Positions 11,784 through 23,900 of a stretch of DNA of 35,750 nucleotides are shown piece after piece. The translations under genes and the position numbers were made by a program. The stretch is taken from positions 52,501-88,250 of the forward strand of contig RPFO01001332.1 in NCBI GenBank assembly GCA_009746045.1, written 5' to 3'. How positions within the stretch are numbered: position 1 is the first letter of the stretch; every line of letters begins with the position of its first letter. Below the pieces are notes generated by a model. The model did no database searches. It was given only the letters and a program-made list of their open reading frames with translations, and was not told where the DNA came from. The DNA is from Mesostigma viride. Lineage: Eukaryota > Streptophyta > Mesostigmatophyceae > Mesostigmatales > Mesostigmataceae.

Positions 11784-13035
11784 GTGATCCCAGACGGGCT
11801 CGCCTCGCCATCTGCATCGCCTGAACCTAAGCGCAGTCGCTCTGCTGAGCCGCCCTGGGAAGAGACCTCCTTTGACATCAACCGCCCCGGCTTCTGGCAA
11901 CGCAGCGCCGGTTGGTTCATGGAAGACTTGCTTTACGGCAATTACGCCTCGCTTCTAGCCCTGTGCGTGCACCTCACGTCCCACAACCGTGGCCGCTGGC
12001 CTGGTGATGGCCAGCTTGTCGACCCCGCCGAGGCTCTCCCAATCATTCACCGCATGAGTCGCCCCAAGCTCCAACGCTTCGCCCTCTGCTCCCTTGTTGG
12101 CCGCTCCGAAGCCGCGATCTGGGCTTCCCCACCGCCCCCCCCACCTTCCCCACCGAAGCCACCATCCGCACCCTCCTCAAGGAAGCTTTCGAGCAGCACG
12201 TGACCCCTCTTGCCGCAGATGTGGCGGCAATTGGCGGCACGCTGGCTGCTGAGCTTCCCACCATCCCCACCGCCACCGCCACCCTCCTCGCCTCCACCCC
12301 CCCCACCCCTCCGCCTCCACCGACTCCATCACCGCCCAGCTCCGCGACATCGACCAGCGCCTCAAGGATAATGCAATCGCTATCGAGGTCTTGCAGAACA
12401 CAGCCGGCCTCACCGCCCAGGCAGTGAAGGACATTGCCGCCAAGCCAGCCCCGGCTGGCCTGGCCGGCGATGCTCCTCCCATCACGACCTGGGCGGACAT
12501 GCTTAAGCAACATACCACCTCCACCATCTCCGCCGTCGCAGCCCAGCTCCAGCGGCAGACGCTTGACCTCCGCGAGGAGGCCGAGCTCGCCAAGCGCAGC
12601 CTCAACGCCATACTCAAGAACTTCGACATGGAAGAAGGTGAGAATTCCGAGAAGCTTGCACGTGCGTTTGAGAGCAAAATCCTTGCACGCATGGGCCTTC
12701 TTGGTGAGATCAAGCTGACCGCCCACCGCCTCCCCCGCGCGCGGGGTAAGGCAGGGGCGCCTCCGCTTCTTCTCATCTTTGATAGCCCAGCGGACAAGAT
12801 TTCGTTTCTCAGACGCCGCAAGCGGCTCGAGAAGACTCACTTCACCGTGGACGACGACTTGACCCTGGTACAGCAACAACGGCGACGGGAGCTATGGCCG
12901 ACCTACCTCCAGCTCCGGCAGACCAAGGCGGGCCAGCCGGTGTACTGGAAGGGGGCGGCCATCTACGTCGGCCACAAGCCCTGGCAAGCGACCCCCTCGA
13001 CCGCCACGGCCCCAGCAACTCCAGCCCCAGCTTAG
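11784..13035 (+). pseudogene. L1-type LINE ORF1-like protein, interrupted by two frameshifts
   Basis: Three consecutive frames join into one ORF1-like protein of roughly 417 residues: 11784 to about 12134, then to about 12300, then to 13035. Both breaks sit at runs of 8 C and both shift the frame in the same direction (one base short, or two extra). The C-terminal 214 residues (frame from 12391) resemble the RRM-like and C-terminal domains of L1 ORF1p (Transposase_22 type): LLLIFDSPADKISFLRRRK, then FTVDDDLTLVQQQRRRELWP, then a G..VYWKGAAIYVG strand. ORF1p binds RNA and acts as a nucleic-acid chaperone in retrotransposition. An upstream segment with DQRLKDNAIAIEVLQNTAG could be helical or coiled-coil. 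No reverse-transcriptase ORF2 follows; only about 450 bp of 3' sequence does. The call rests on pattern similarity alone. Confidence 0.6.
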
Positions 13036-13486
13036 GGGAATACAGCAGCAGTAGTGTAGAATAGTTAGACAGTGGCCTTGTACATGCCCGCCTACTACAG
13101 GCACTATACCAGCTTAGGCCTAGCCTTTTTAGTCATGTACATGTGTGCCTATGATGAGCCACCCTCCAGATGATGCCTAGCTTTATTTAATTATGCAGTG
13201 CCCATGCAGGGAGTAACTCTCTGCTGAGACGCCATGCCATAGCTCTTGTATAGCCATGATGATCTTCCCCCACATGCCACGCTCCCCCTTAACTGGGCAT
13301 AGCGCGATACATCATGAGGGTGCAGGTGCCTTGGTGCACCTCGAGCAAGTGTTGTTTACATCCCCACCCTTGCAGGAAGTAGCTTAGGATGTATGATAGG
13401 CCATATGCCCCCTCTCAAGGGCTATGTGCTACATAGACTCCCAACGGAGTTATGTTACAATTCAATTCAATTCAATTCAATGATCC
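13036..13486 (+). mobile_element. 3' region and (AATTC)n tail of the ORF1-only element
   Basis: This non-coding part follows the ORF1-like stop and aligns along its length with 11320-11780. It ends in CTCCCAACGGAGTTATGTTA and about four AATTC units. The tail differs from that of the upstream copy (AATT units), so each copy seems to have acquired or drifted its own simple-sequence end. No ORF2 or second gene is present. Confidence 0.6.
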
Positions 13487-13605
13487 CAGAGAAGGGGCAT
13501 ATGGCTTTTAATACATTCTGGGCCGTACTTCGATCCTACAACGGTGGGAATGTAAACAACACTTGCTCTAGGTGCACCAAGGGCCGTACGGGCACCACCA
13601 GAGTC
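13323..13605. repeat. Fold-back: two opposed copies of the element 3' end
   Basis: The left arm (about 13323-13420) and the right arm (about 13490-13605) are imperfect inverted repeats of about 100 bp. The right arm reads GAGAAGGGGCATATGGC, then ATACATTCTGGGC, then TGTAAACAACACTTGCTC, each the complement of a block in the left arm. The AATTC tail lies in the spacer. The right arm also matches 4280-4380 in direct orientation. Transcribed, this would form a long hairpin. Confidence 0.65.
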
Positions 13606-13819
13606 TCAGAGCTCATGCAATATTCAGGCCTGTCATGGGGTGGAAGCTAGCCACGAGCCATGGGGTGGAAGATCATCATGGCTATACAAAGTCTAGGGCA
13701 TGGCCTCTCATCAGAGAGCGACTCTCTGTATAGGCACGGCTGAGCTAAATTCTTAATGCATCATCCATGAGGGGGCACATTCCTAGAAGGCCAGGTATTA
13801 ACATGCATGAACTACATCC

Positions 13820-13960
13820 AGATGTTGCTGGCCGACCTAGTGGTCGATCCAGCTCAGTTTGAACACAGCATTCAGTCCCTCCGTCTCTTCTTTGGACTGC
13901 TATGCAGAACAAGAAGAGGTCAGTGGCAGAAAATTGTCCAGGCTCACACGCCAGCCCCTG
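13820..13960 (+). mobile_element. Plus-strand copy of the GCTCAGTTTGAACAC repeat
   Basis: This is the partner of the inverted copy at 9860-10010 and of the partial copy at 10790-10960. It carries GCTCAGTTTGAACAC and GGACTGCTATGCAGAACAAGAAGAG. No protein frame is shared among the copies. Confidence 0.5.
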
Positions 13961-14977
13961 TGGGCAAGCTGCAAAAAAGCAGTTCCAGCCAGTTCCGAAC
14001 AGAATTAGGGTCAAGAAAGGTTGGCCGAGTTGTAAAAACCGCCGGGGAAAGCGCCAGGACGGTAGGGATCGGATCTGGTTGTGGAAAGGAGGTCCCGATC
14101 AATTCACCGCTATTTCGCCGCACCAATTATACACCTCGAACCTATTTTTCCAGCCCGGACCAATCCGAGTCCTCCCAATTCGCGCCCAGGACGGCAGCAA
14201 GTGTGGAAAGGCCCTAAGTGAGTAACTAATAAATTAATGTTGTTCTAAGTACCTGAGACAACTATTCCTGGACGCATGGCGATCCAAGGCCGTACGTGGA
14301 AGGACTACCTAGGGTAGTTGTATGAGAGGAAAGACGTGAAGGCCAATGTTTGTTGATTTTACATGCACTCTTCAACGTTAATAAAAAAATCGTTATCAAT
14401 AAATAGATAGAATATGTACAGATATATCGTCGTAGTGAGGTATCTCAATTAGATACGGCACGCGACGTATAAAGGCTATAGTAAATGGTCAGCCCTGCAT
14501 TCGCAGACCATGATTTAATGGAAGGGCCCCGCATCCACCGTCCAGCCGTTGCAAGAGATCCACACAGAGTCAAAGCAGGTGGATGAACGGACATCAAAGT
14601 CTACCACAAATGCTCATATGCAGACACGAGATCACTGACTTGATAGCTGGATCCCGAAAATCTACCCGTCCCTAACCACATCAACCCACTCAAAGCGCCC
14701 TTCATCCAGGCCTAAAAACGAAGAAAATTCTGTGAAACCCAAAACTCAGGTACGCTGGGGCCAATGCGGCAGCCTACCCCCCAGCGCATCACAAAAACGT
14801 GAGCCCCTACAGAGCTCCGTGCCTCTTTGCTATCCGTCTATGCAGTGCCTACGTCACATGACACCACTTGGCTGCGACCAGCACGTGCTCGACACACGCT
14901 TGGTATGCGAAGCATCTCATGCGGTATTCATTCCGCCGCAAGAGGACACGATCACCTTGCTTCTTTAACGTGTCAGC
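13961..14977. other. Intergenic region, probable 3' flank of the giant minus-strand gene
   Basis: I see no supported exon here. The stretch lies just past the proposed minus-strand stop codon at 14978-14980 and probably includes that gene's 3' UTR. I found no obvious polyadenylation signal near the stop. An AT-rich patch with a short GTATCTCAATTAGATAC palindrome is at about 14440-14457. Confidence 0.4.
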
Positions 14978-17900
14978 CTACGCGGTGCCATCACCTTGGC
15001 TATTGACTACTGGCTCCTCCCCCGCATCCATCGGCATCGTCTGGCGGAAGCGGTAGCGCGAATTGGTCAGCTTCTTGAGTGCCTTGGGGCTGCTCATCCC
15101 GACGGGGGACTTGGGAGACAGAGGGGACAGGGGGGACATGGGGGACAGCATGTGGCGTTCGGGCGGGACCTTCTTGCCGATGTCATACGCCTGGGGTGGA
15201 GGGAACAAGAAGAGGGCAAAAGGTTCCACATGCGAAAAGGGTTAGCAAGTGGAGTATACGGCACCACAGACCCGGTTGCACACGGGAATAGATGGCACAA
15301 GAGAACCGACTGCAAAGGGGAAGGGGTTGCACAGGGCGTAAATTAAAGGTAGCCATGGGAGCATATCAAACAGAAAATTAGGGTGGGGAGAAGCTCTGGG
15401 GAGGGAGGAGGAACAGGACCTCTTAGAAACAGCAATGACGGAGAAAATAGGTAGCGGCTTCTACTTCAACCTGGACACATGAACAAGTAAAAACCAACTA
15501 CTTCACAGCCCCCCCCCCCCCCCCCCCCCCCCAAAAAAAAGACAGCCCTTGAGACACATGCACACATGCAACGCCACACGCACACACCTGTACACGTGAC
15601 AACCCTAGCATGCGCGACGCACTTGCCCAGCCTAGAGAACCGGTGTCAACACGAGTAAAGTATGGTGTCAGCATAACCAGCTCAAACCATCCTCCTGATG
15701 CCAAGCTCTTGTTAGAAATAAGAGTTCTCGCCAAGTTCTACTCATCTATCCCTTGCCCCCCACTCAGCAGCCCCTGCATCACCCCCCCCCACTAGTCACT
15801 CACCAGCCCCTGCAGCATGCTGCCCATGTCCAGCACGTCCACAAACTGGGCCACCACCTTAAGCAGCTTGGCCTCGGGCCGCTTGCCCGTCGTGCTGCTG
15901 CCACCTGTCCCCTGGCTGTTCCCCGTCTCCGGCGTGGACAGCTCCCCTCCGTCCTCCCGATGGTGACTCGTCGTCGACCCGCCCTCCGTGGCCCTCGACG
16001 CGTCCCCTCTGCCCATCTCCTCGGCATCATTCCGCCCAGCTTCGCCGCCGCCACCGCCCTCTGGGCCATGGCCATTCTGCTTGTTCCCCTCACCATTCGG
16101 CCTGCTGGCACCATCCCCGGCTAGGCCGCCAGCACCATTCTGCTGGCCGGTCCCACCGGAGTGGGCCTGCTGCAGGGAGGCGTCCCCCTCTGCATGCCCC
16201 CCATTGCTGGACACGGCACCCGCAGAAGCAGCGGCGATGGCGGTGGTGGCCGCACCAATTGCGACCGTGGTGGCGGTGGCACTCGGCATGGACTTGGTGT
16301 GGGCGCTGCGTGGCCGTGTCTTGATCGGGGAGGGGCGCGGCCCGTCAAGCATGTCTGACGCAGAACGCGTGAAGCGTGGCGCACTGCTCTGCGTGCTGGC
16401 AGCACCACTTTCCCCTGCAACACCGGCACCTGCAACATTTTCCCCTGCAACAGCAGCCCCACTGGTCTTTGCATTAGCCGCGATTGCCCCTGCCGCGGTT
16501 GCCCCCACGGCGCTGGAGGAGGACAATTGGTCTCCGCCGGGCCCCGATGAGGCCTCAGCGGCAGTAGCTGTCGCGGCGGTGGGAGGTGCCGAGGTGGGCG
16601 CATCGCCCTGTGCAGGCGCAGGTGCGGCAAAAGGCGTGTCCTGAGCGGCTGGGGGCGCTTCCTGTGTCGCAGGGGCGAGTGGCTCGCTGCCGGCATTCGA
16701 TGCCTCTGTTGAAGAATCACGTATCTGTGCGGGGAATCGAAAACATGTCAGGAAGGAGAGGCGCGGCAGGTCGTAATCGTTGAGCACCCCGCGAGTAATG
16801 GGCTCCAAGTGTTGTGGCATAATGGTTCTGAGGGGAAGAATGGGTATACCCCTTGAGCTGTGTAGGATGGGAGGAGCGGCACGAAGACGAGGCACAGGCA
16901 GCTCCTTCGACAAGGGGGTATCCCATTACATGACATGGCCTAACCTAGTCACTCTGGCCAGTATCGTGGCGTGGCCGTACATGTGAGCAGCTTCGCACGT
17001 CGCACAGTCCCAGGCAGCACAGCCCCATGCAGGTCCATGATAAGGAGGCAACCCACAGCATCAAGGGGTCATCAAGTACGCACCACACAGCATGCAACTG
17101 GACTACGCAGCTGGTGAGTGCTACAGCTCCGCTAGGCAACCGCATGGCGCGATTTGGATTGCAAACATGTTGTGTGCAGATGGAGCCACATGCGGCAAGC
17201 TGTTCACGCGCCACTTGCCTTCTCCCCAACACACGAGGTTGTGGCGGGAGCAAGCAAGCATGCAACCGACATCAACACACCTATCACGCAAGGTGGGCAC
17301 ATGTACTACCCCGGACAGGGAGGACGATGGACATGCATCACCCCTACCCATGCACCGGACATACATCACCAAGGGTGGCATCAGCCAGCACCATATTTCG
17401 ACATGCTTCTTGCCAACAGCTTCTACTTCATCAGAATCTATGCAAAGTTGTCCAGAACAAGGTGCCATGCGCGAGGCAGGCCAGGCAGAACGAGGAACCG
17501 TTTTGTCTGCACAGAGCGACGTCATGATGAAGTTTGTGCCATCCATCCACGCATTTATTATTCGTATCTGCGGGCTGGCATCTAAGCAATGCCCATGCCA
17601 CGGTTGATTGACCCGTATTACGTGCGTACCTTGTCACCTGCCACCGCTCCTTCCCTCTCCGCCTCATCCAGCCGGTCGGCGTGGTCGGCCTTGGGGGCCT
17701 TGGCAGGAACGAGCGCCTCCTCGGCAGCCCCCTGTGGTGAGGGATTGTCGACCCCTCGCTTGTCGCTGACCAAGGAAGCACCGCCTGCGGCGACCGCTGT
17801 GACCGCGATGGCGGCCGCTGTTGCTGTTATAGCTGCCGCTGATGCTAGAGTGGGCGCTGCCACCAGCATAGGCGCTGTAGCTGCCTCCAACGGCACTCCC

Positions 17901-20900
17901 CCCCCACGGTCCGCCTCGTCGCAGGGCGTGGTCTCCTTGGTTGCGTAGGCCAGCACTTGTCCTTCCTCCGTGCAAGCGGTGATTGTCGGCTCTTTCAGCG
18001 CCTTGGCGGTTCCTTCCGCAGCGTGACCACTGGCGTCCGCTGGGGCATCTCTCTCCACGGGTAAAGGGGCATCCTTGCCCGCTGCTGGCAAGGCTTCGAT
18101 CGTAGCAGGCGGAGGCACAGCATCCACGGTGGCCGCAGAGGGCGTCACTGCCTTGTCCGATGAAGAAGAAGCCGGTGTCTCATGGACCTGAGGTGCCGGC
18201 GCTGCCTTGTTGTCCGCAGAAGGCGGTGATGGCCCCTTGTCGTCGGTATCCGTTGCCTCTTCACCCCGTGGCGATGCTCCTGTCTTCTTGTCCGCAGCGG
18301 CTGTTGCCGCTTCTGTCACGCCAGGGGAAGGCACTGCCTTGTCCACCGAAGGCGATGGGGATGCCTCTTTGCGCGCAGTGAGTGGCGCCTCGTTGACAGG
18401 AGATGGGGCGTCCTTGACAGGGGGTGGGGCCTCCTTGTCTGCAGAAGGGGATGGTGGCTCTTTGGGTGCGGTCAGCGGCGCTTTCGTGCCAATAGGCGCT
18501 GCTTCCTTGCCCAGAGGTGCCGCTTCCTTGACGGGCAGTAGGGCTTCTATAACCACACTTGGGGCTTCTTGAACCAAAGACTGCGCTGCTGCTGGTGCTG
18601 CTGCTGCTGCTGGTGCTCCTGCTGCTGGTGCTGGTGCTGCTGCTGCGTGCGTGCCTTCCTTCCCCTCCGTAGTTTCTTCCACAGGCGTGCCTGTCCTCCC
18701 CTGCGCACCCTCTGTCGGGGGAGAAAGAGGCGCCCCGTGCTTGCCATGTCCTACATCCGATGCCCCAGGCGCGTCCTCAGCCAAGCCACTGCCTGGGATC
18801 GCAGCAACGACGCCTACGACTGCAGCGCCTGCAACCACAACGGCTACGGCGGCGGGTGCTGGCTCCGCACTTGCATCCGACGACGCACCACCCGATGCAG
18901 CATGATCCCCCGCAGGCCGCCTGCTTGCCTCCGCCCCCACTGCATGCGTGGCATCAGCTTCCGCGCCGGATGAGGGGGATAGTCCCGTAGCAACAGGGGC
19001 GTTGACATCCGCATCCGCTGCAACGGGTACAGGCGCATCTGCCGGCATGCCCACGGGCGCCGCTTCCTTGGCAGGCGCTCGGAAAGAGGCCCGCTTGGCG
19101 GGCGTGCCTTTCTTGCTGCTGACCGACGCGGCACGCACGCCACTGGCAGTCTCAGGCATTGTCGATGCTACTACCGTACGGACGCTGTCATCCGGCATGC
19201 TGTCCACCGCTTGGATGGCCCCCTTCCCATCACCGCCTCCAGATGTTGCTTTGGCGTCAGAGGGCAGATCTTTGTCCGCAGAAGGCAAACCTTTGCCCGC
19301 AGCTGGTCCTCCTTTGTCCACATCCTCTTGAGCACTAGGACCCGCCCCTATTCCAGTCCCTTTGTCTTCGTGGACCAGCACCCCTGCCTCCGCGACTGCT
19401 CCCGCTGCTGCTACCGCCACCGCGACCGCAACCACGGTTGAACCCCCCAGGATGCCCCCCCCACCGGCCTGCGCATCCGCCCCCAACACCCGATCCGTAT
19501 CCAATGGGCGTTCTGCCCCCCCAGCGCACATCTTGCCACACGCCTCCCTCGCCGTCTCGTCCCGTTGCGACGCGAGAGGCATCCCACCCTCCCCCATGGC
19601 CTCATCTTCATCCCACACAACCTTTGCGTCATGCCGTGCACCTTTGGTTCCACCGTGGCCCTGTGCATTGCCGTTTACCGCCACCTCCTCATCATCAGGA
19701 AGCACACCCGGATGCAGCGTTTTGTGGTCCGTGTCTTCATTTTCTTTCTTCTTAAATACGGCACGGTTGGCATCAGCGCCCAGAGCATCCTTTTTTGCTT
19801 CATCCTCCTTGACAAGATGGTCGGCATCATGGCCCACGGCTTGGGCGGCTTCCGCCTTGGCGTCGTCATGCCCCGCCCCCTCCCCAATGTGGCCATCCAT
19901 GCTACTGGTTGCAACATGCCCACCATCCATTGACCGCGTTGAGAAAGGGGGGCCAACATTTCCAATGTGCACATCCGTTGCAACGCGGTCAACCTCCCCC
20001 TTTGCCACGTGGTCGCCATCCTGTGCCGCAGATACATCACCAGGACCCTGCCGTACCCCATGCTCCGCATCCCGCTGTGGGACATGCGAACCTTCCTTCC
20101 CTTCTTCCTTTGTGGCACCGTTTGTGGCTTCCTCTGTTGCGTCTTTCGTGGCCGTCCCTTTGGCCTTCTCTGTGCCTTCCTTCAGTGCCGCATGGTCCAC
20201 ATCACGCTGCCCACTAGCGTCCGCCCCCCCGATGTCCTCACGCGTGGCACTTCCATCGGGCGCACGCTCGGCATCATCCCCCACGTCCTGCTGCTTTGCC
20301 TCCACAGTTGGAGCAGTCACGGCACCCTGCTTTGGCAAAGCCTCGGCACCGTCCTGTTCCACCCGAGATAAGGCATGGAGGCCATCCAGTTCCTTTGGTG
20401 CTTCGCTTGCATCCGTCACTGGGGCCACGTCTGTCACTGGGGGCACCACCACCATGGCTGCCCTTTTGCCCTTCTCACCTCTCGCACTCTCCCCACCTCT
20501 TGCACTTTCCAAGCCCCTCGCACTTTCATCCCCCCTCGCACTTTTGTCCCGTGGTGCATCTTCTTCCGGATCTTTCGCCTGCCCTGAAGCACCCTTCTCA
20601 CCCCTCGCACTCTCCTTCCCTTGTGCACTTTCATCCCCCCTCGCGCTTTCATTCCCGCTGGCACTCTTGCTTCCCCTTGGACTACGCTCCAGAGTCGCAA
20701 CCTTCTCCGCCCTGGCACCCTTGTCCTCCCCCGCCCCTTCACCTGGCCCCTTCCCTTCTCCCCATGACGACGCATCCTCAACGACTGCCCTGCCATCCGC
20801 CCCATCCTCAACGACTGCCCTGCCATCCACCCCATCCTCAACGACTGCCCTGCCATCCGCACCATCCTCAATGACTGCCCTGCCATCCGCCCCATCCCCA

Positions 20901-23900
20901 ACGACTGCCCTGCCATCCACCCCATCCTCAACGACTGCCCTGCCATCCGCCCCATCCTCAACGACTGCCCTGCCATCCGCCCCATCCTCAACGACTGCCC
21001 TGCCATCCGCCCCATCCTCAACGACTGCCCTGCCATCCACCCCATCCTCAACGACTGCCCTGCCATCCGCCCAATCCTCAACGACTGCCCTGCCATCCGC
21101 CCCATCCTCAACGACTGCCCTGCCATCCGCCCCATCCTCAACGGCTGCCCTGCCATCCGCCCCATCCTCAACGACTGCCCTGCCATCCGCCCCATCCTCA
21201 ACGACTGCCCTGCCATCCACCCCATCCTCAACGACTGCCCTGCCATCCGCCCCATCCTCAACGACTGCCCTGCCATCCGCCCCATCCTCAACGACTGCCC
21301 TGCCATCCGCCCCATCCTCAACGGCTGCCCTGCCATCCGCCCCATCCTCAACGACTGCCCTGCCATCCGCCCCATCCTCAACGGCTGCCCTGCCATCCGC
21401 CCCATCCTCAACGACTGCCCTGCCATCCGCCCCATCCTCAACGACTGCCCTGCCATCCGCCTCCCCACCACCCTCCACTGCGGCCCTGCCCTCCGCTGCG
21501 TTACCCGCCACGATGCTGCCGTCCCCTTCGCTGCCCGAGGCCAGGGAGCCACTCGCAGCCGCCACCGCCGCACTCCCCGGGTACACCACTGTCTTCCGCA
21601 ACCGAGTGCCCCGCAGGATGGATGCCAGCGGGCTTTCGCTGCCCTCCTCGACGTCATCGTCCGCACCGATGCTGGCAGCCGTGACGGTGTGGTGACTGCC
21701 AGCATCCCCGCGACTGCTGGTGCCCCCATCACCGCCTGCATTCTCGCTATTCGTCTCGCCGGCATTCTCACCAGCATCCTCGCGGCCGTCACCATGGGCG
21801 CCCCCGCCCGCACCCGCCCTACTTGCCGCAGGTCCATGCGATGCCTCCGAGGAGCCATGCACCGCCGCAGCAGGCTTCTCAGAGGAGCCATGCACGCCCA
21901 CATGATAACCATCGCCATGCACGCCCTCTTGGTAACTTTCATCATCTACCACCCCACTCGGGGCATGTGCGGCCGCGCTAGGGTCATGTGCGGCCGCACT
22001 AGGGTCATGTGCCGCCGCAGCACGATCGCCCCCAGTACGTTCCTGTGCCGCCGCAGGAGAATCCACGGTGGTAGCCCCCGTGTCTTTTGCAACCCCACTT
22101 CCGTCATGAGCCGCCGCATGGTGTGGTCCCAGCTCCCGCGGAGAGGGGGTGGTCGTGTCGGCGCTCCCTGGTCTTTTCTCCCCACCCGCGACCTTGCCAC
22201 TACCCTCCGCCACAACACCAGAAACCGTACTGCTACCCCCCGCAAACACTCCTGAGATCTTGATTGTGCCTGCCGCAACCGCACCAGCGGCCGCAGGGCG
22301 CGCAGACATCTCCTTGGCGCGTGCACGCACGGAGAGGTTCGGCGCGCTGATGGGCCGACTCGACCCCGCCTCCCCCGCCTCTTGCCCATGGTCACGACCA
22401 GCATCAATCCCCCCGTGCCCACGCGGGGACACCCCTTGGCTACGACTGGCGCCCGCGGCACCGTGCTTGGCGCCATCACCGTCCGCATGCCCTTTCTCTG
22501 AAGGCTTCATCCCGGCCCTCGCTGAGGAGGAACCGTCCTTAGGCATCCTGTTGCCTGCTACTGCCCTCTCGCCTGCCACTGAGCGGGCGTCGCGGTCCCT
22601 AGTGGAACCAGGGGACGCTGAGGCGGGTCGCCGTAGCGGTGCTTGTGATGTGACCACGTGGACGCCCCTGTGGCCGGTCGCCAACGCGCCGCCTGACGAC
22701 GCGCCGGCCAAGAGCGCGCTGCCTGACAACTCGACAGCACCCGTGTCTGCGCGGTCGTCCGCTGGGCCGCCCGACATGCTCTCGCCGTCATGGCTGCTGC
22801 CTGTGGGAGTGCCATTGGTGTGGCTGCTTGCACTGGCGGAGCCGTTGCTGTGGGTGCCGTTGCTGGCCCGCGGCGCCAGCCCTTGCTGCACACGCGCGGC
22901 CATCGCTGCGGCCCTCGCCAAGAAGGTCTCCTCATCTCCACCGGTAATGCTCACCCCAGGATCGTCATCATCACGATCACCGGCACCCGATGACAGTGTG
23001 TGCGTCGCGCTGCCGCTACCGTTACTGCTGGCACCCTCTGCATCCGGGGCCACCTCCGCGTGAGCAAATGGCGACGCGGATGATGGGGCCAACGATGAAG
23101 ACGCAGGGGATGACGTGGGCAACGCGGACGAGGGGGAAGAGGCCGAGGTAGGTCGAGCGGATGACGGTCGCAAGGAGGGGCTGGCCTTTTGGGCACTGGC
23201 GGACATTGGCCGGGAAGGACCCCCCGATGACGCCTGCGTGTCCCTGGGTGATGCCGAAGAATGCTCGGCACGATGAGATGACGCGCCATCACCCTTAGCA
23301 TGATTGTCCCTTGTAAACAGGCTTGTCGCCGGGGATGGTTGTTCCCTGTGCGCGCTGCGAGGCCTAGAGGGGCTTTCAAACGGGGTAAGATCCGCCGAGG
23401 CCGCGCCAGGGGATGATGACTCGGCCGCATCGTTCACACCCCTGGCATCACTGGTCAATGTCACGGTGCCTGCGGTCGCAGCGGCACGGGAGGTACCTGG
23501 CATGGACTTGGCCGCGCTGGCCGCTGCCCCCGCCACATTAGCCTGTGTGCTCGTAATGCCACCGCTGCCCCCGCCGCTGCCAGGCCGGCCGAGGGTGGCT
23601 CTTTTCACAGACCCTTGACCTGCGCTAGAACTGGCTGCCGACACAAGGATCATGCTGGGCGTGCCCGTGGGGGACTTTGGCATGACCACATCACCCCCGC
23701 TGTTGCCGCTGCTGTTGTTGCTACTGCCTGCTGTACCAATAGAAATGGTCATGCTACCGCCCCCGCTAGCCCCCGAGCTGGAACCCGCGGTCGATATGGC
23801 GGGCAGGCCCACGCTCTTAGAAGAGCTCGAGGTCGGCAGCATTACCGCGGGGGACGAGGAGGACGGGGCGGTTGAGGAGGGGGAGGGTGGCGTGGGTGCG

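Noticed and set aside
19362-21695. 777-codon plus-strand frame opposite exon 3 of the giant gene
   Set aside because: It is the shadow of the 30-bp in-frame repeat and GC-rich codons. The minus strand has the longer frame, flanking exons and phase-matched splice sites.
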